Source: Isoetes taiwanensis (Eukaryota > Streptophyta > Lycopodiopsida > Isoetales > Isoetaceae). Taken from it: a stretch of 64,000 nucleotides of DNA. The notes under the pieces are model-generated. The model did no database searches and had not been told where the DNA came from. It was given only the letters and a program-made list of their open reading frames with translations. Positions within the stretch are counted from its first letter, which is position 1, and each line of letters opens with the position of its first letter. Made by a program: the position numbers and the translations under genes. Positions 1 through 8,326 of this stretch are shown piece after piece. The stretch is taken from the NCBI GenBank assembly GCA_021234155.1, contig JAJEKV010000156.1:1122232-1186231 (forward strand). The letters run 5' to 3'.

Positions 1-1190
1 GGACTTCACTAAGCGTTCAGTTAATTCGATTTAAGAATTCAGGCCTACCAAGAAAATGTTGCACAGGGTTTCACGGCTATATGAAAGCAAGAGCATAAAA
101 CCGATGAAGATGAATGATGCTTTTCATCTTCTTCCGACAATACAAAGGAAGAAATCGTTTGTGCTTGGAGAAGCTTCAAACAACTGAGAAAAACAGGGGA
201 TGCAAAAAAAATCCTGGCGGGGAGGTTAGCGGCGCCGCTATCACAGACTGGGGATGTTTTCTGCCTTATAAATTAGACAGAATTTAACAGTAATTTGAAG
301 GTAATGTTTATTACGGAATTGGAGGGCTGGCCTTGCTGGCTCTCCCGAAAAAATATCCAAGAAATCGATTTTTTGCAACACCAAGAGCAAACATAAGCTG
401 AAAAAAATATATTTTGCAACACCAGGATCAAGCCTGAAATTCTGAAAAGAGGACTTAGGACCTCACAACATCGTATTTGATAATCTTTCTCCTTTTCTAC
501 AATTGATAGCATAATCCTCTTTTGCTCCTAGGTTATTGGTTGAAATCTTAAGTGATTTATGATACTACCACTGACATTATAACCTTACATAATAAGCTTA
601 GGGATAAAATAAAATTGGTCTTATAGTAGTTATATAGGTGATGGAAAACATGAAATTATCTTTGATACAATTAAGGTTTAATTTGTAACTATATGTGATA
701 TTATGCTTGACGTTGATGATGATACAATCATAACCTCTACATGATATTATATGTGGCATTGCCAATGATGCCACGTCATGTTAGAAAGGATGATACAAGG
801 GATGACGCTCGTCGTGACATTATAAATGGCTTAATTATAGCAATGCATGTGACCATATACCTAACACTATTATAGCACCACAAGGATAAAATGCATGATA
901 TTATAATTGCTGCTATAGATGATGTTATAAATGATACTATAGATGATGCTACAAATGGTACTATTATGCCATTACGATGCTAAAAAATATGATACTACAA
1001 CTGTTGTTATTGGTGATGCTACAAGTGACGATATAGATGACGTGATTTCATCAACAGCTACCGTCACTTATTTTATCAAAATCAAAATCTGAAAATGCGA
1101 TTTTAAGCCAATAAATGATGAAACTAGTGACGTAGATTGCTTATTCTCTTGTAGTGACATCACTGCCATGTCATTGCCACCTAGGCCATT
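1..1190. other. AT-rich intergenic DNA with degenerate repeats
   Basis: I see no gene here. From about 700 to 1070 short motifs of the GATGATACTA / GACATTATAA type recur many times with variation, which looks like an old degenerate tandem array. The open frames in this stretch are short and lack any recognisable domain. Confidence 0.5.
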
Positions 1191-1400
1191 CTTGTTTATA
1201 AATAGGCATTTTACATGACAAAAGGGGAATCATGTATGGAGTGAGAGAGAGATCATTAGTTGAAGACCATGACCATGTGGGTGTTCTTGTTGTATCTTGT
1301 CAATTTCAATAAAGAAGTGCAGTTTGAGTATCTTTTGTGATGTTCTTGTAATGTAAGTGTGGATGTAAGTGTGCTTTTGATTATCTTAATTCTGAGTGAG
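1190..1400 (+). promoter_or_regulatory. possible solo-LTR remnant with TATA box and poly(A) signal
   Basis: A TATA-like TTATAAATAGG lies near 1195-1206 and an AATAAA near 1308, with no ORF between them. This order and spacing resembles the U3-R-U5 core of a plant LTR. I found no matching second LTR, primer site or target duplication, so this is only a suggestion. Confidence 0.22.
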
Positions 1401-1498
1401 AGGCAGAGTTAAGTGTCTTAGTTTGTGTGCTGATGAAGGCCTTCGGGCCAAGTCCAAGGTCTTAAATTCTGTCTTGAAAGGGAGATTTTCCCTTAACA

Positions 1499-1990
1499 TC
1501 ATGCATGTGAATGTTGATGGAATTTTCTCTGCTACTAAGGCTGAAACGCCAAAGACTGATTGTTCTTACCATCTTCCAGTTCAGTTTTGGGATGCTCTCA
1601 GTCGACTTCATATTATTCAATATGGAAACCACCTCATGGTGAACAATTTCTCAGTACAGGAGGACCTCTTCGATCTTCAGTTATGGTAATCATAGGGAGG
1701 AGCTTTATAGATGAGGGAAGTGTGCCTATAAAAGAAATGGGCAATCTATATGGGAGGCAGATTTATTATTCTAGATCTTTGGCCTTCTAACCTTGATCTC
1801 TTGATTGGGATTCTTGCCTATGTTTGTTCCATCTATGGCCCTCTGTTGATCTCTACGGATATAGAATCTTTGTCTGTCTATCTGCCTGCCTGCCTGCCTG
1901 CCCATCTGTCTGCCTGTCCGTCTGTCCGTCCGTTCGTCTGTCCATTTGTCTGCCTGTTGGATTTCATAGGCCATATCGGCCTTCGTGCAT
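1499..1990 (+). repeat. repeat family X, copy 1
   Basis: This roughly 490-bp unit is clearly homologous to the unit at 2352-2790. Both contain a short open stretch encoding the shared peptide pattern YGNHLMVN-FSVQEDLF, followed by GGAGCT-ATA-GATGAGGGAAGTG. Both end in GGCCCT-TGTTG before a tetranucleotide microsatellite and a CATAGGCC tail. The reading frame is not obviously under constraint. The structure fits the decayed 3' end of a non-LTR element or SINE-like repeat. I do not recognise the peptide. Confidence 0.55.
1872..1946 (+). repeat. (CTGC/GTCT)n microsatellite inside repeat X
   Basis: Imperfect runs of CTGC, TGTC and CGTC tetramers lie between the GGCCCT motif and the CATAGGCC tail of repeat X copy 1. 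Overlapping open frames in several phases are by-products of the tetramer repeat. Confidence 0.85.
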
Positions 1991-2351
1991 GCTAAATGCT
2001 CTATCTATATATTTATGCATCCATCTAAAACCTTCAACACTTGTCGGGGGTGTCTCTCTAAGGTTTTGAATGCCAAGTGCCTGGAACATATAGTTTTTGG
2101 AAGTAGAAGATAAGTTTTTTGCATGCTTTGATGGGTATACCTAGAGTTTTTTATAGCAACGAGAATCTTGAAAACCAAAGCATCTAGTGAAAAAAAAATT
2201 TGATTTTCTCAAATAGGCTCAAACTCCCATTTTTGTCTCAAACTTCAATTATGTACCTAAACACTGAACTTGAAAATTATAAGGACTCCAAAGACAGAGG
2301 ATGGCAACCATTTAGATACGGATGAGGTTCTGTATTTTTTTGCGATGATGT

Positions 2352-2790
2352 CATGCATGTGGATGTTGACAGAGTTGTCTTCGCTACTAGGCCTAACGCG
2401 CCAAAGACTAATCGTTCTCGTCATCTTTTAGTTCAGTTTCAAAATCCTCTCAGCCGATTCCATATTCTTCCATATGGAAACCACCTCATGGTGAACAGTT
2501 TCTCAGTGCAGGAGGACCTCTTCAATCTTCATTTGTAGTAATCATAGGGAGGAGCTATACAGATGAGGGAAGTGCGCCTATAAAAGAAATGGATAGTCTA
2601 TAGGGAAGGCAAAAAAATTATTCTAGAGCTTTGACCTTCTAACTCCGTTCTCTTGTTTTGGGATTCTTGCCTATGTTTGTTCCGTCCCGTGGCCCTTTGT
2701 TGGCCTCCGTCGATGTAGAGTACCTATCTATCTGTCTGTCTGATTGTCCGTATGAATGTCTGTCATAGGCCTTTTCAGTCTCAGTGGATG
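2352..2790 (+). repeat. repeat family X, copy 2
   Basis: This is a diverged direct copy of 1499-1990, about 850 bp downstream. It shares the coded peptide pattern YGNHLMVNSFSVQEDLFN, the GAGGGAAGTG block, the GGCCCTTTGTTGG motif and a short TCTG microsatellite. The two copies differ at many positions, so the duplication or the two insertions are old. Confidence 0.55.
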
Positions 2791-3270
2791 ATAAAAATCA
2801 GTTTACTTCAGTTCAATTCTTAATGTAGCTGTTTCCCATTTGTTTTGTTTAAGACTACCAAGAATTGCACTATGTATAGTATCATTCCATGGCCCTGTGT
2901 GGTCTCCGTGGACATTAAAATAATACCTACCTACCTACCTACCTACCTACCTACCATCCATCCATCCATCCATCCATCCATCCATCCATCCATCCATCTG
3001 TCTGTCTATCTATCTAAAGCATTCATCTCTTTTTTTGAGTTCTAACTTTTAATGTATTGCTTTGGCTTAACATCAAAAGGATTTATATGTTGCATATACT
3101 CAGACTACGCAGAGTAATTTTTCTTGATGTTTGTGATGATGTCATAGACTTTGCTTGCTTTCTCCCCTCAAGCAAAATTTCTCAAGCCCACAAATCTTCA
3201 AAAAACAAGAGAAAAGAACCAAAAGCCCACATATCTTTAAAAGACAAGAGCAAAGAACTTGAGAACAAAA
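2760..3270 (+). repeat. repeat family Y, plus-strand copy with internal microsatellite
   Basis: This unit reappears inverted at 56060-56560. In order it has a CATAGGCC...CAGTCTCAGTGGAT start, a block ending GGCCCTGTGTGGTCTCCG, then GACATTAAAATA, then a long (ACCT)n(CATC)n tract. After that come the shared downstream blocks AAAGCATTCATCTCT and CTCAAGCAAAATTTCTCAAG. The microsatellite is therefore internal, not terminal. The 5' block resembles the end of repeat X, so the families are linked. Confidence 0.65.
2929..3022 (+). repeat. (CTAC)n(CATC)n(TGTC)n compound microsatellite
   Basis: About seven CTAC-type tetramers are followed by about twelve CATC tetramers and then TGTC/TATC tetramers. The tract sits directly after GACATTAAAATA in repeat Y. 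Confidence 0.95.
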
Positions 3271-3658
3271 TTATACAAAAGATAAACAACAAAGAAATCA
3301 TCCCCTCAAAAACCCTAGGGAATGCACTTATGTAAAGAGGGGTATTCCATGTGCATGCAACGAGTGACTAGAAACACCCCGACATAGGGTGTTTTGAAAG
3401 ATAAATTTCACTCCTACAATCACCCCCAAGTCAAGCGAGACACACCCAAAAGTGAACACCCCTTGTCAAAAACCTATTTTAGGACCTTCTTTTCCTAGAC
3501 TGTGACACAGTTGCACAATAAGGCACATGCTTGCACATAAGATTAATTGAACTAAGGATAATTTTACCTTGATTTGGGTTGATACTGCCCTCCGAGATCA
3601 CCAAATGGCTTTCCCTCCTCCGGGATCCCCACGGGAGATCCCCTCCTCTGGGATCCCA
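3271..3658. other. intergenic DNA without a gene
   Basis: I see no gene. Around 3595-3655 the phrase CTCC-GGGATCCC is repeated three times in slightly different form. Just beyond it begins the sequence shared with the second dirigent locus. Confidence 0.5.
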
Positions 3659-3967
3659 TTCTTAACCTCCAAAAGGCATATATGAAAATGTGCATTCCTT
3701 GTCGTCGAAGGATCTAACCTGTCCAACAACAAAAGAACAATAAGTATGGCATGTTACAGTGGTCCACATCGCATATGTCAACCATTGTAACATGCATCAC
3801 ATATGTTAGTTATTGACATTGCAGATGTAACACATATGATAAATAAATATATAGATAATTAGAAACTGTTAACGTCCATTTAGAACACGCAATGGTTAGG
3901 GAAGGATCTTAAAATTGACTATAAAAAGTAGCTATGAAAGAGGGAAAATGGATCTTAATCTCCACAA
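3659..3967 (+). promoter_or_regulatory. upstream region of dirigent pseudogene (duplicate of 52615-52925)
   Basis: This stretch aligns without large gaps to the DNA just upstream of the intact dirigent gene at 52929. Shared blocks include CTTAACCTCCAAAAGGCATA, CATATGTCAACCATTGTAAC and ATAGATAATTAGAAA. It presumably holds the promoter and 5' UTR of the original gene. In the second locus the same blocks form the outer right arm of a large foldback, of which only this part is present here. Confidence 0.7.
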
Positions 3968-4229
3968 GATAGATAGATAGTATTTTAACGTCACGCCACT
4001 AGGCAGCATCCAACTGGACATGTGACCACACACCACACTACATTGCTTGGGCCCAAGGACATGTGACCACACACCACACTACATTGCTTGGTTGGGCCCT
4101 GCCCCCAACCACTTTACATTGCGTCTGTGGGTTTTGACACCCAACAGTTCAGAGTGCGATTCTGGGCGATCTCGAACTCGAGACCTATAGTTGCTAGACC
4201 TAGTGTGTTACCACTAGACTAAACACCCA
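3968..4229 (-). mobile_element. tRNA-derived SINE inserted in dirigent 5' region
   Basis: The unit is absent from the intact sister locus, where upstream sequence runs straight into the dirigent start codon. Read on the minus strand it begins GGGTGTTTAGTCTAGTGG. A box A-like TAGTCTAGTGG lies at 4211-4221 and a box B-like GAGTTCGAGATC at 4168-4179, with tRNA-like spacing. It ends in a short (CTAT)n tail. The body has a directly repeated block, ACATGTGACCACACACCACA, in two copies at about 4017-4092. The 3' end before the tail, GACGTTAAAATA on the plus-to-tail reading, resembles the pre-microsatellite motif of repeat Y. A target duplication is not clear. Confidence 0.7.
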
Positions 4230-4237
4230 GATGCAGA

Positions 4238-4505
4238 ATGACAATGAAGGTTGGATTTGTATTTGTGTTATTAATGATGTTGCATGTAGCTGCAAAAAAG
4301 GATGATGTGATAGAAGTAAATTTTAACTTGCATGATGTTGTAGCTAGAGCAAGAACAACAATGGTGCAGTCAGAAGGGTTGAATTGACATCCTTGCAATT
4401 TGGACAAATATTCACAATTGATGATCTGGTCACTTCAAGTCCATCAAACACCTCTACTGCATTGGGAAGGACTCAAGGTACTTACACTTCTGCCGCCTTT
4501 GATGG
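4238..4505 (+). pseudogene. dirigent protein pseudogene, 5' half
   Basis: Dirigent proteins are secreted and guide stereoselective coupling of phenoxy radicals in lignan and lignin-like synthesis. From the ATG at 4238 the reading encodes a hydrophobic signal peptide (FVFVLLMMLHVAA) and the first dirigent strand pattern VNFNLHDVV. Both match the intact gene at 52929. A small deletion near 4385 shifts the frame and gives an early stop. The homology continues through FGQIFTIDDLVTS in another frame until 4505, where the Ty3/gypsy element begins. The rest of the gene resumes at 17913. A SINE separates this half from most of its old promoter. Confidence 0.85.
4501..4505 (+). repeat. target site duplication GATGG (left)
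   Basis: GATGG precedes the 5' LTR and is repeated right after the 3' LTR at 17913-17917. In the uninterrupted dirigent copy the site reads CCTTTGATGGCTTGTC with a single GATGG. Confidence 0.95.
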
Positions 4506-6100
4506 TGTGACGTTCCAAGTATTTATACGGTATATGTATAAATACATTGACACGTCACCTAGTATAGATACGCCACCGTGGGGTATGGTAACCTAGGGGG
4601 TTGACCTAAAAGGGATTAAATTAAGGATAATAACCTATGATTAAGGAAATTAATATTTAAGAAGGATGATTAAGCCAATTATGGTTTGGGAAGGCGCCAC
4701 CTGGCCAAACTCGATTGGCCAGCATGGTGATTACTAATTGGATCCATTAAGGTGGATCACCACCCCCATATCAACCATAATCGAACCAGTTGAGCGCCCA
4801 AGGAGCAGTTGAGCGCCCAAGGACTGTTGCTGACTTCACCAAATCACTGAACAACCACTAGCTGTCGCTGCCACCCTAGTTACAGCAATATGGAAGCACC
4901 CCACGATAATGGTTCCAGCCGAAACATGAGTTAGTAGTAGTTTAGCTTGTGAATTGTAGGATAGTGCTTCAGTACTCTTTTCTGATTGCCTTTGTTGAGA
5001 TTAACCCTTCTCTGGTAAGTAGGATTACATTTCAATTATGAATGGTGCTCTGTTAAGAAATGATTGATGTATCTATGAAGTATTTCGGTAGCTTCCATTA
5101 AACAGGGGTTCAAAAGGGGGGGTAGAGACCTCTGAGCTCATATATGATAGTATGATCCTAGATATAGCCCTGTAATATTCCCATTAATTGTGGCCTGTGT
5201 GCAAGAGACCACCGTCAGATGCTATGGTCCGCTTAGCACCCCGAGAAGGGACGCAGCGGGTGAAGTGGGGGTGGGGTCTTGCACCTAACATAAAAGGCTC
5301 CTCGAGACTCCCTACGATGGGCTAGACCTAATAGCCCGGTCCACGTAGAGGGCGGGTATGGGTCCGACACTCCCACAGGTGTAGAGGTGTGATCCGTATG
5401 GAGCATCTTGCACTTTGAGTAGATTTAGGATGAGTAAGTTGGGTGCGGATGCGGGGGGTCGCTGATGCGGCACGTATTCTCTAGCTCACCCATGGAACCC
5501 CCGCGATCCCGGAAGGGGCGCTTCCCGACTGCCTCATCGGACCGCGTCATGAACCCCGGAGTAGGCTCAAGGATGATACCTTGAGTCTCAAGTCTCCCTA
5601 AGGCTATAGCAAAGCCATAGCGTGGATCGACCCATCTCCAAAGTGTGCAATGCGGGGGCGGGATGGAGTGGACAACCCCAGCCGATGTTCTATGCCCGAT
5701 AGCGCCAAAGTTATACCTCAATCTGCTGATCTCTTGAGACCGAGCCGTCAGTCCATCCTCACCGGAGTCTGAACCGGGGTAGAACCTGGGGTTTGGGGTG
5801 TTTTCTTAGGTTTAGATGCATATTCTTTGCCGTTGGTATTTGGATGGATGTGCCATCCTTCGTGGTGGTTATTTATATATGACTTATGCTGTGTGCCAAC
5901 CTTGGATTCATGCTTCCACGACGTAGGAGCCCACCGAAGGCGTGGGCCGAATGACACCTCCGTGTCCTTCACTCGAGCATCTCTACGTAGATGGCCCAGG
6001 TCAGACGGAGGGCCCTGCTCATGGCAAGATGGTTGCCATGGGAGGGGAAAGTCCCCGTATGTATACGACCGGGGGCCGTATATATTCAGGGAGCGTCACA
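4506..6100 (+). repeat. 5' LTR of the Ty3/gypsy element
   Basis: The 1595-bp LTR begins TGTGACGTTCCAAG and ends GGGAGCGTCACA. It matches 16303-17912 along its whole length, with scattered substitutions and indels. One indel near 4615, about 20 bp, is present only in the 3' LTR. A near-perfect palindrome around TATTTATACGG...GTATAAATA lies 14 bp from the start (4519-4545). The phrase CAGTTGAGCGCCCAAGGA is tandemly repeated near 4788-4823. Open frames inside the LTR show no recognisable protein and are treated as chance. Confidence 0.97.
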
Positions 6101-6101
6101 G

Positions 6102-6113
6102 TGGTATCAGAGC
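6102..6113 (+). other. primer binding site for tRNA-iMet
   Basis: TGGTATCAGAGC lies one base after the 5' LTR. It is the standard plant retrotransposon primer site, complementary to the 3' end of initiator methionine tRNA. Confidence 0.95.
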
Positions 6114-6863
6114 CGTGATTTCGGTTGCTCGAAATCATAGCACTGGCCAAACCCTAACTCATAGCTCGTTAGTAAAGAGGAGGCTAATCTAGTGTGTTGA
6201 TTAGTTCTCTTTGATGTTTGGCTTTGTGTTAGGTTAAAGTAAGAAATTGTAGGGTTAAAGAAGTTAGGGCGACTGGAGGGCCCAAGTTTGGAGGAGTTAT
6301 GAATTTTTGTAGGTAGTTAGATGAAGGAGAAAGTGGTTCCATGGGTTTGGGCGTACCCCAAATACCCTATGACAGTCGTCGCTGGCGGAAAAATGGTCAC
6401 GGTAAGGCCCGAAAGTCAACTCGGGCGCCGCTTGAATTTTGTCGCCTTGCAGTCGCGGTGGGGGAGCCTAAAATGCTGTCGGCGCCCGACCGTACCATCG
6501 TGAGTCAACCCGGGCCCAAAAGTCAACCCGGGCGCCGCTTGCCTTTCGTCGAACCCCAGTCGCCGTGGGAGCGCGTAGAATGCCGTCGGCGCCCGACCGT
6601 ATTCCCGCCGTATAAATATTTTTTTTATATAATAAAAAAAAAATAAAAAGTTAATAAGAAAAATTAAAAAAAAAAATTTAAAAGTTAGCCGATGTCCACC
6701 TTGCCTCCAGCGCCTCCGCCCGCCGGATCCGACGCCTGCCATAGCCGCCAGACCTGACCTTGTTTCTTCGCCCTAGTTCTTTGCTAACCCTAGCGCCTTC
6801 ACTACCGCTTCCCTAGCCGCAAGCGCCCTACCGCCTGTTTCCCTAGACCTCAGCGCCATAGCC
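6114..6863 (+). promoter_or_regulatory. element leader with GC-rich tandem duplication and TATA-like box
   Basis: Between primer site and ORF1 a GC-rich block of roughly 90-110 bp occurs twice, at about 6413-6500 and 6521-6608. The copies share CGGGCGCCGCTTG and GTCGGCGCCCGACCGTA. A TATAAATA at 6611-6618 is followed by a long A/T-rich tract and then a C-rich leader to the ORF1 ATG. This could be a packaging or dimerisation region followed by an internal promoter. The promoter reading is inference. Confidence 0.5.
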
Positions 6864-8123
6864 ATGGCCAATACCAAGAACACCGTGGACCCCACTACCC
6901 TCACTATAGCAGAGATTTATGCCTTGATCGCCCGGCATATGGCGACTGACCCTGCCTTCATTGATATACTTTTGGACGAATTGGTAAACAGATTTGAGAA
7001 TAATGATAGGATTCCCTATCCCATTTACCATTACTCGGAGCCATTTTTGGTCAGGCTCAATCTCCGACAGCTCCCTTACACCATGGCCGAGCAACCTGAC
7101 TTGGTCATGATGTTGATTAAGTTCTACCCTCCCGAATGTGAAGGACACACCGAGGAGGAGGACATAAGGAAAGAGGCCGACCGTATTAGAAATTTGGCCA
7201 GGGAGGATGACCACAGAGAGATAGAACGAGCCGATACGGCGGCTCGAGGTCGAGACTACAGGTACCTGGGGGATGGAGTCGCCGTCATAGATGGCAGGGC
7301 TATCGAGATTCCCCCATACCGATGGCATGAAGATTCCCAGAGCTTCATATGGGGGGAGATCCCTGACATCAGCATAGATTATTTAACGACGATCCAGATA
7401 GACATGAGCCAGCGACCCAACCGGTACCATGCTGAACTCCTCCGCCGCATTGTAGAGCGTCGGTACAGGGAGGTCGAGGAAGACCTTAGGAGAGCTCAGG
7501 AGTTCCGGGAAGAGCAGGAGAGGATTCAAAGAGAAAAGGAAGAGAAGGCCCGGCAAGAGCAGCTGGATCAACAGGGTGATGGGGGATCAGGGAGTGGGCA
7601 GGGCCCAACCCCAACGGAACACACGACCGTTAAGCATCGGAGGAAATCCGTAGCCCGAAAGTCCGGCAGCCAGTACAAGGAAAAGCTGAAGACTGTCGGG
7701 GCTTTTGGGAAGAATGTGAGCTCCAGTCGGAGGCAGGAGCGGGTGGATGCATCCCGACCAGTTGTTGGGGCCAAGACGGTACCACGATCGAGGGGGCCGC
7801 CTCCCAACCCTGCTCCACAAAGGAAACCCCACCGGTACCGACCCAGCACTGTCGCCTTACGGGAGATCCGTAAGTTTCAGAAGTCCACCCAACTTCTGAT
7901 ACGGAAGTTCCCCTTTCAGAGGTTGGTTCGAGAGATCACCCAAGAGTTCAAAACCGACCTCCGCTTCCAGACTTTTGCCATCTTGGCGCTCTAAGAGGCT
8001 CCAGAGGCCTATCTAGTGGCACTCTTTGGTGATGCCAATCTTTGCGCGATCCACGCAAAGAGGGTCACCATAATGCCAAAGGATTTAGCCCTCGCCCGCA
8101 GGATTCGGGGGGAGCATCCTTAG
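6864..8123 (+). CDS. ORF1: novel N-terminal region fused to a histone H3 core (one in-frame stop)
   Basis: The ATG at 6864 sits in a good context (GCCATGGCC). The frame runs 376 codons to a TAA at 7992-7994. It continues in the same frame for another 42 codons to TAG at 8121, giving 419 residues if the TAA is read through. Residues 1-190 are acidic and match nothing I recognise. Residues about 190-245 form a charged, E/R/Q-rich coiled coil. Residues 246-320 are a basic, G/S/P-rich linker with ARKS at 264-267, the motif that surrounds K9 and K27 in the H3 tail. From residue 321 the sequence is H3: [43 protein letters not shown], then after the stop [24 protein letters not shown] and LARRIRGE. 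The TAA stands exactly where H3 has glutamine in ALQEA, so one C-to-T change in CAA explains it. I infer a captured host H3 coding sequence whose tail was replaced. The function is unknown. Confidence 0.93.
7824..8120 (+). other. histone H3 core domain within ORF1
   Basis: The region covers the alpha-N helix ([15 protein letters not shown]), alpha-1 (KSTQLLIRK), loop 1, alpha-2 ([11 protein letters not shown]), loop 2 (KRVTIMPKD) and alpha-3 with the terminal RIRGE. Loop 1 has canonical H3 length, without the extra residues usual in plant CENH3. There is no intron. Changes from canonical H3 include KFQ for KYQ, KFPF for KLPF, ITQEF for IAQDF, and TFAI for the variable SSAV segment. The buried and DNA-contacting residues of loop 2 are kept. 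An in-frame TAA (7992-7994) splits it in this copy. Confidence 0.95.
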
Positions 8124-8326
8124 CACATTTTGCAGGGTTTTCGCATTGTAAATATTTATTTTGATATTTAATAAAAACTTTTTATTTTGTATTAAAAACC
8201 TTTTATTTTGTATTAAATACGAAAATGCTGACGTCAGCATAAATAAAAGGGGTTAAAAAAGGGTCTTCAAAGTTTCATTTCATTTGTTATATCTGTTTTT
8301 CTTCCTTCCTCCTCCCTTCCAGCGCC
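8124..8326 (+). promoter_or_regulatory. ORF1-ORF2 spacer: tandem T-rich repeat, TGACGTCA palindrome, TATA-like box, acceptor-like tract
   Basis: The spacer has a short tandem repeat, CTTTTTATTTTGTATTAAA-type, at about 8168-8216. Next comes a perfect 16-bp palindrome ATGCTGACGTCAGCAT at 8225-8240, whose core TGACGTCA is a classic bZIP (CRE/as-1 type) site. It overlaps a TATA-like TAAATAAAAGG at 8240-8250. A pyrimidine-rich tract then ends in CCAG at 8319-8322, five bases before the ORF2 ATG, like a 3' splice site. An internal promoter and a spliced message are both possible readings. Confidence 0.55.

Noticed and set aside
1750-2069. Overlapping Cys/Pro-rich small ORFs
   Set aside because: These are products of the tetranucleotide microsatellite, open in several frames.
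5425-6192. ORFs inside the 5' LTR and their counterparts at 17238-18017
   Set aside because: They are broken differently in the two LTRs, have no domains and lie in regulatory LTR sequence.
7824-8120. CENH3 (centromeric H3)
   Set aside because: Loop 1 lacks the extra residues of plant CENH3 and loop 2 is canonical H3.
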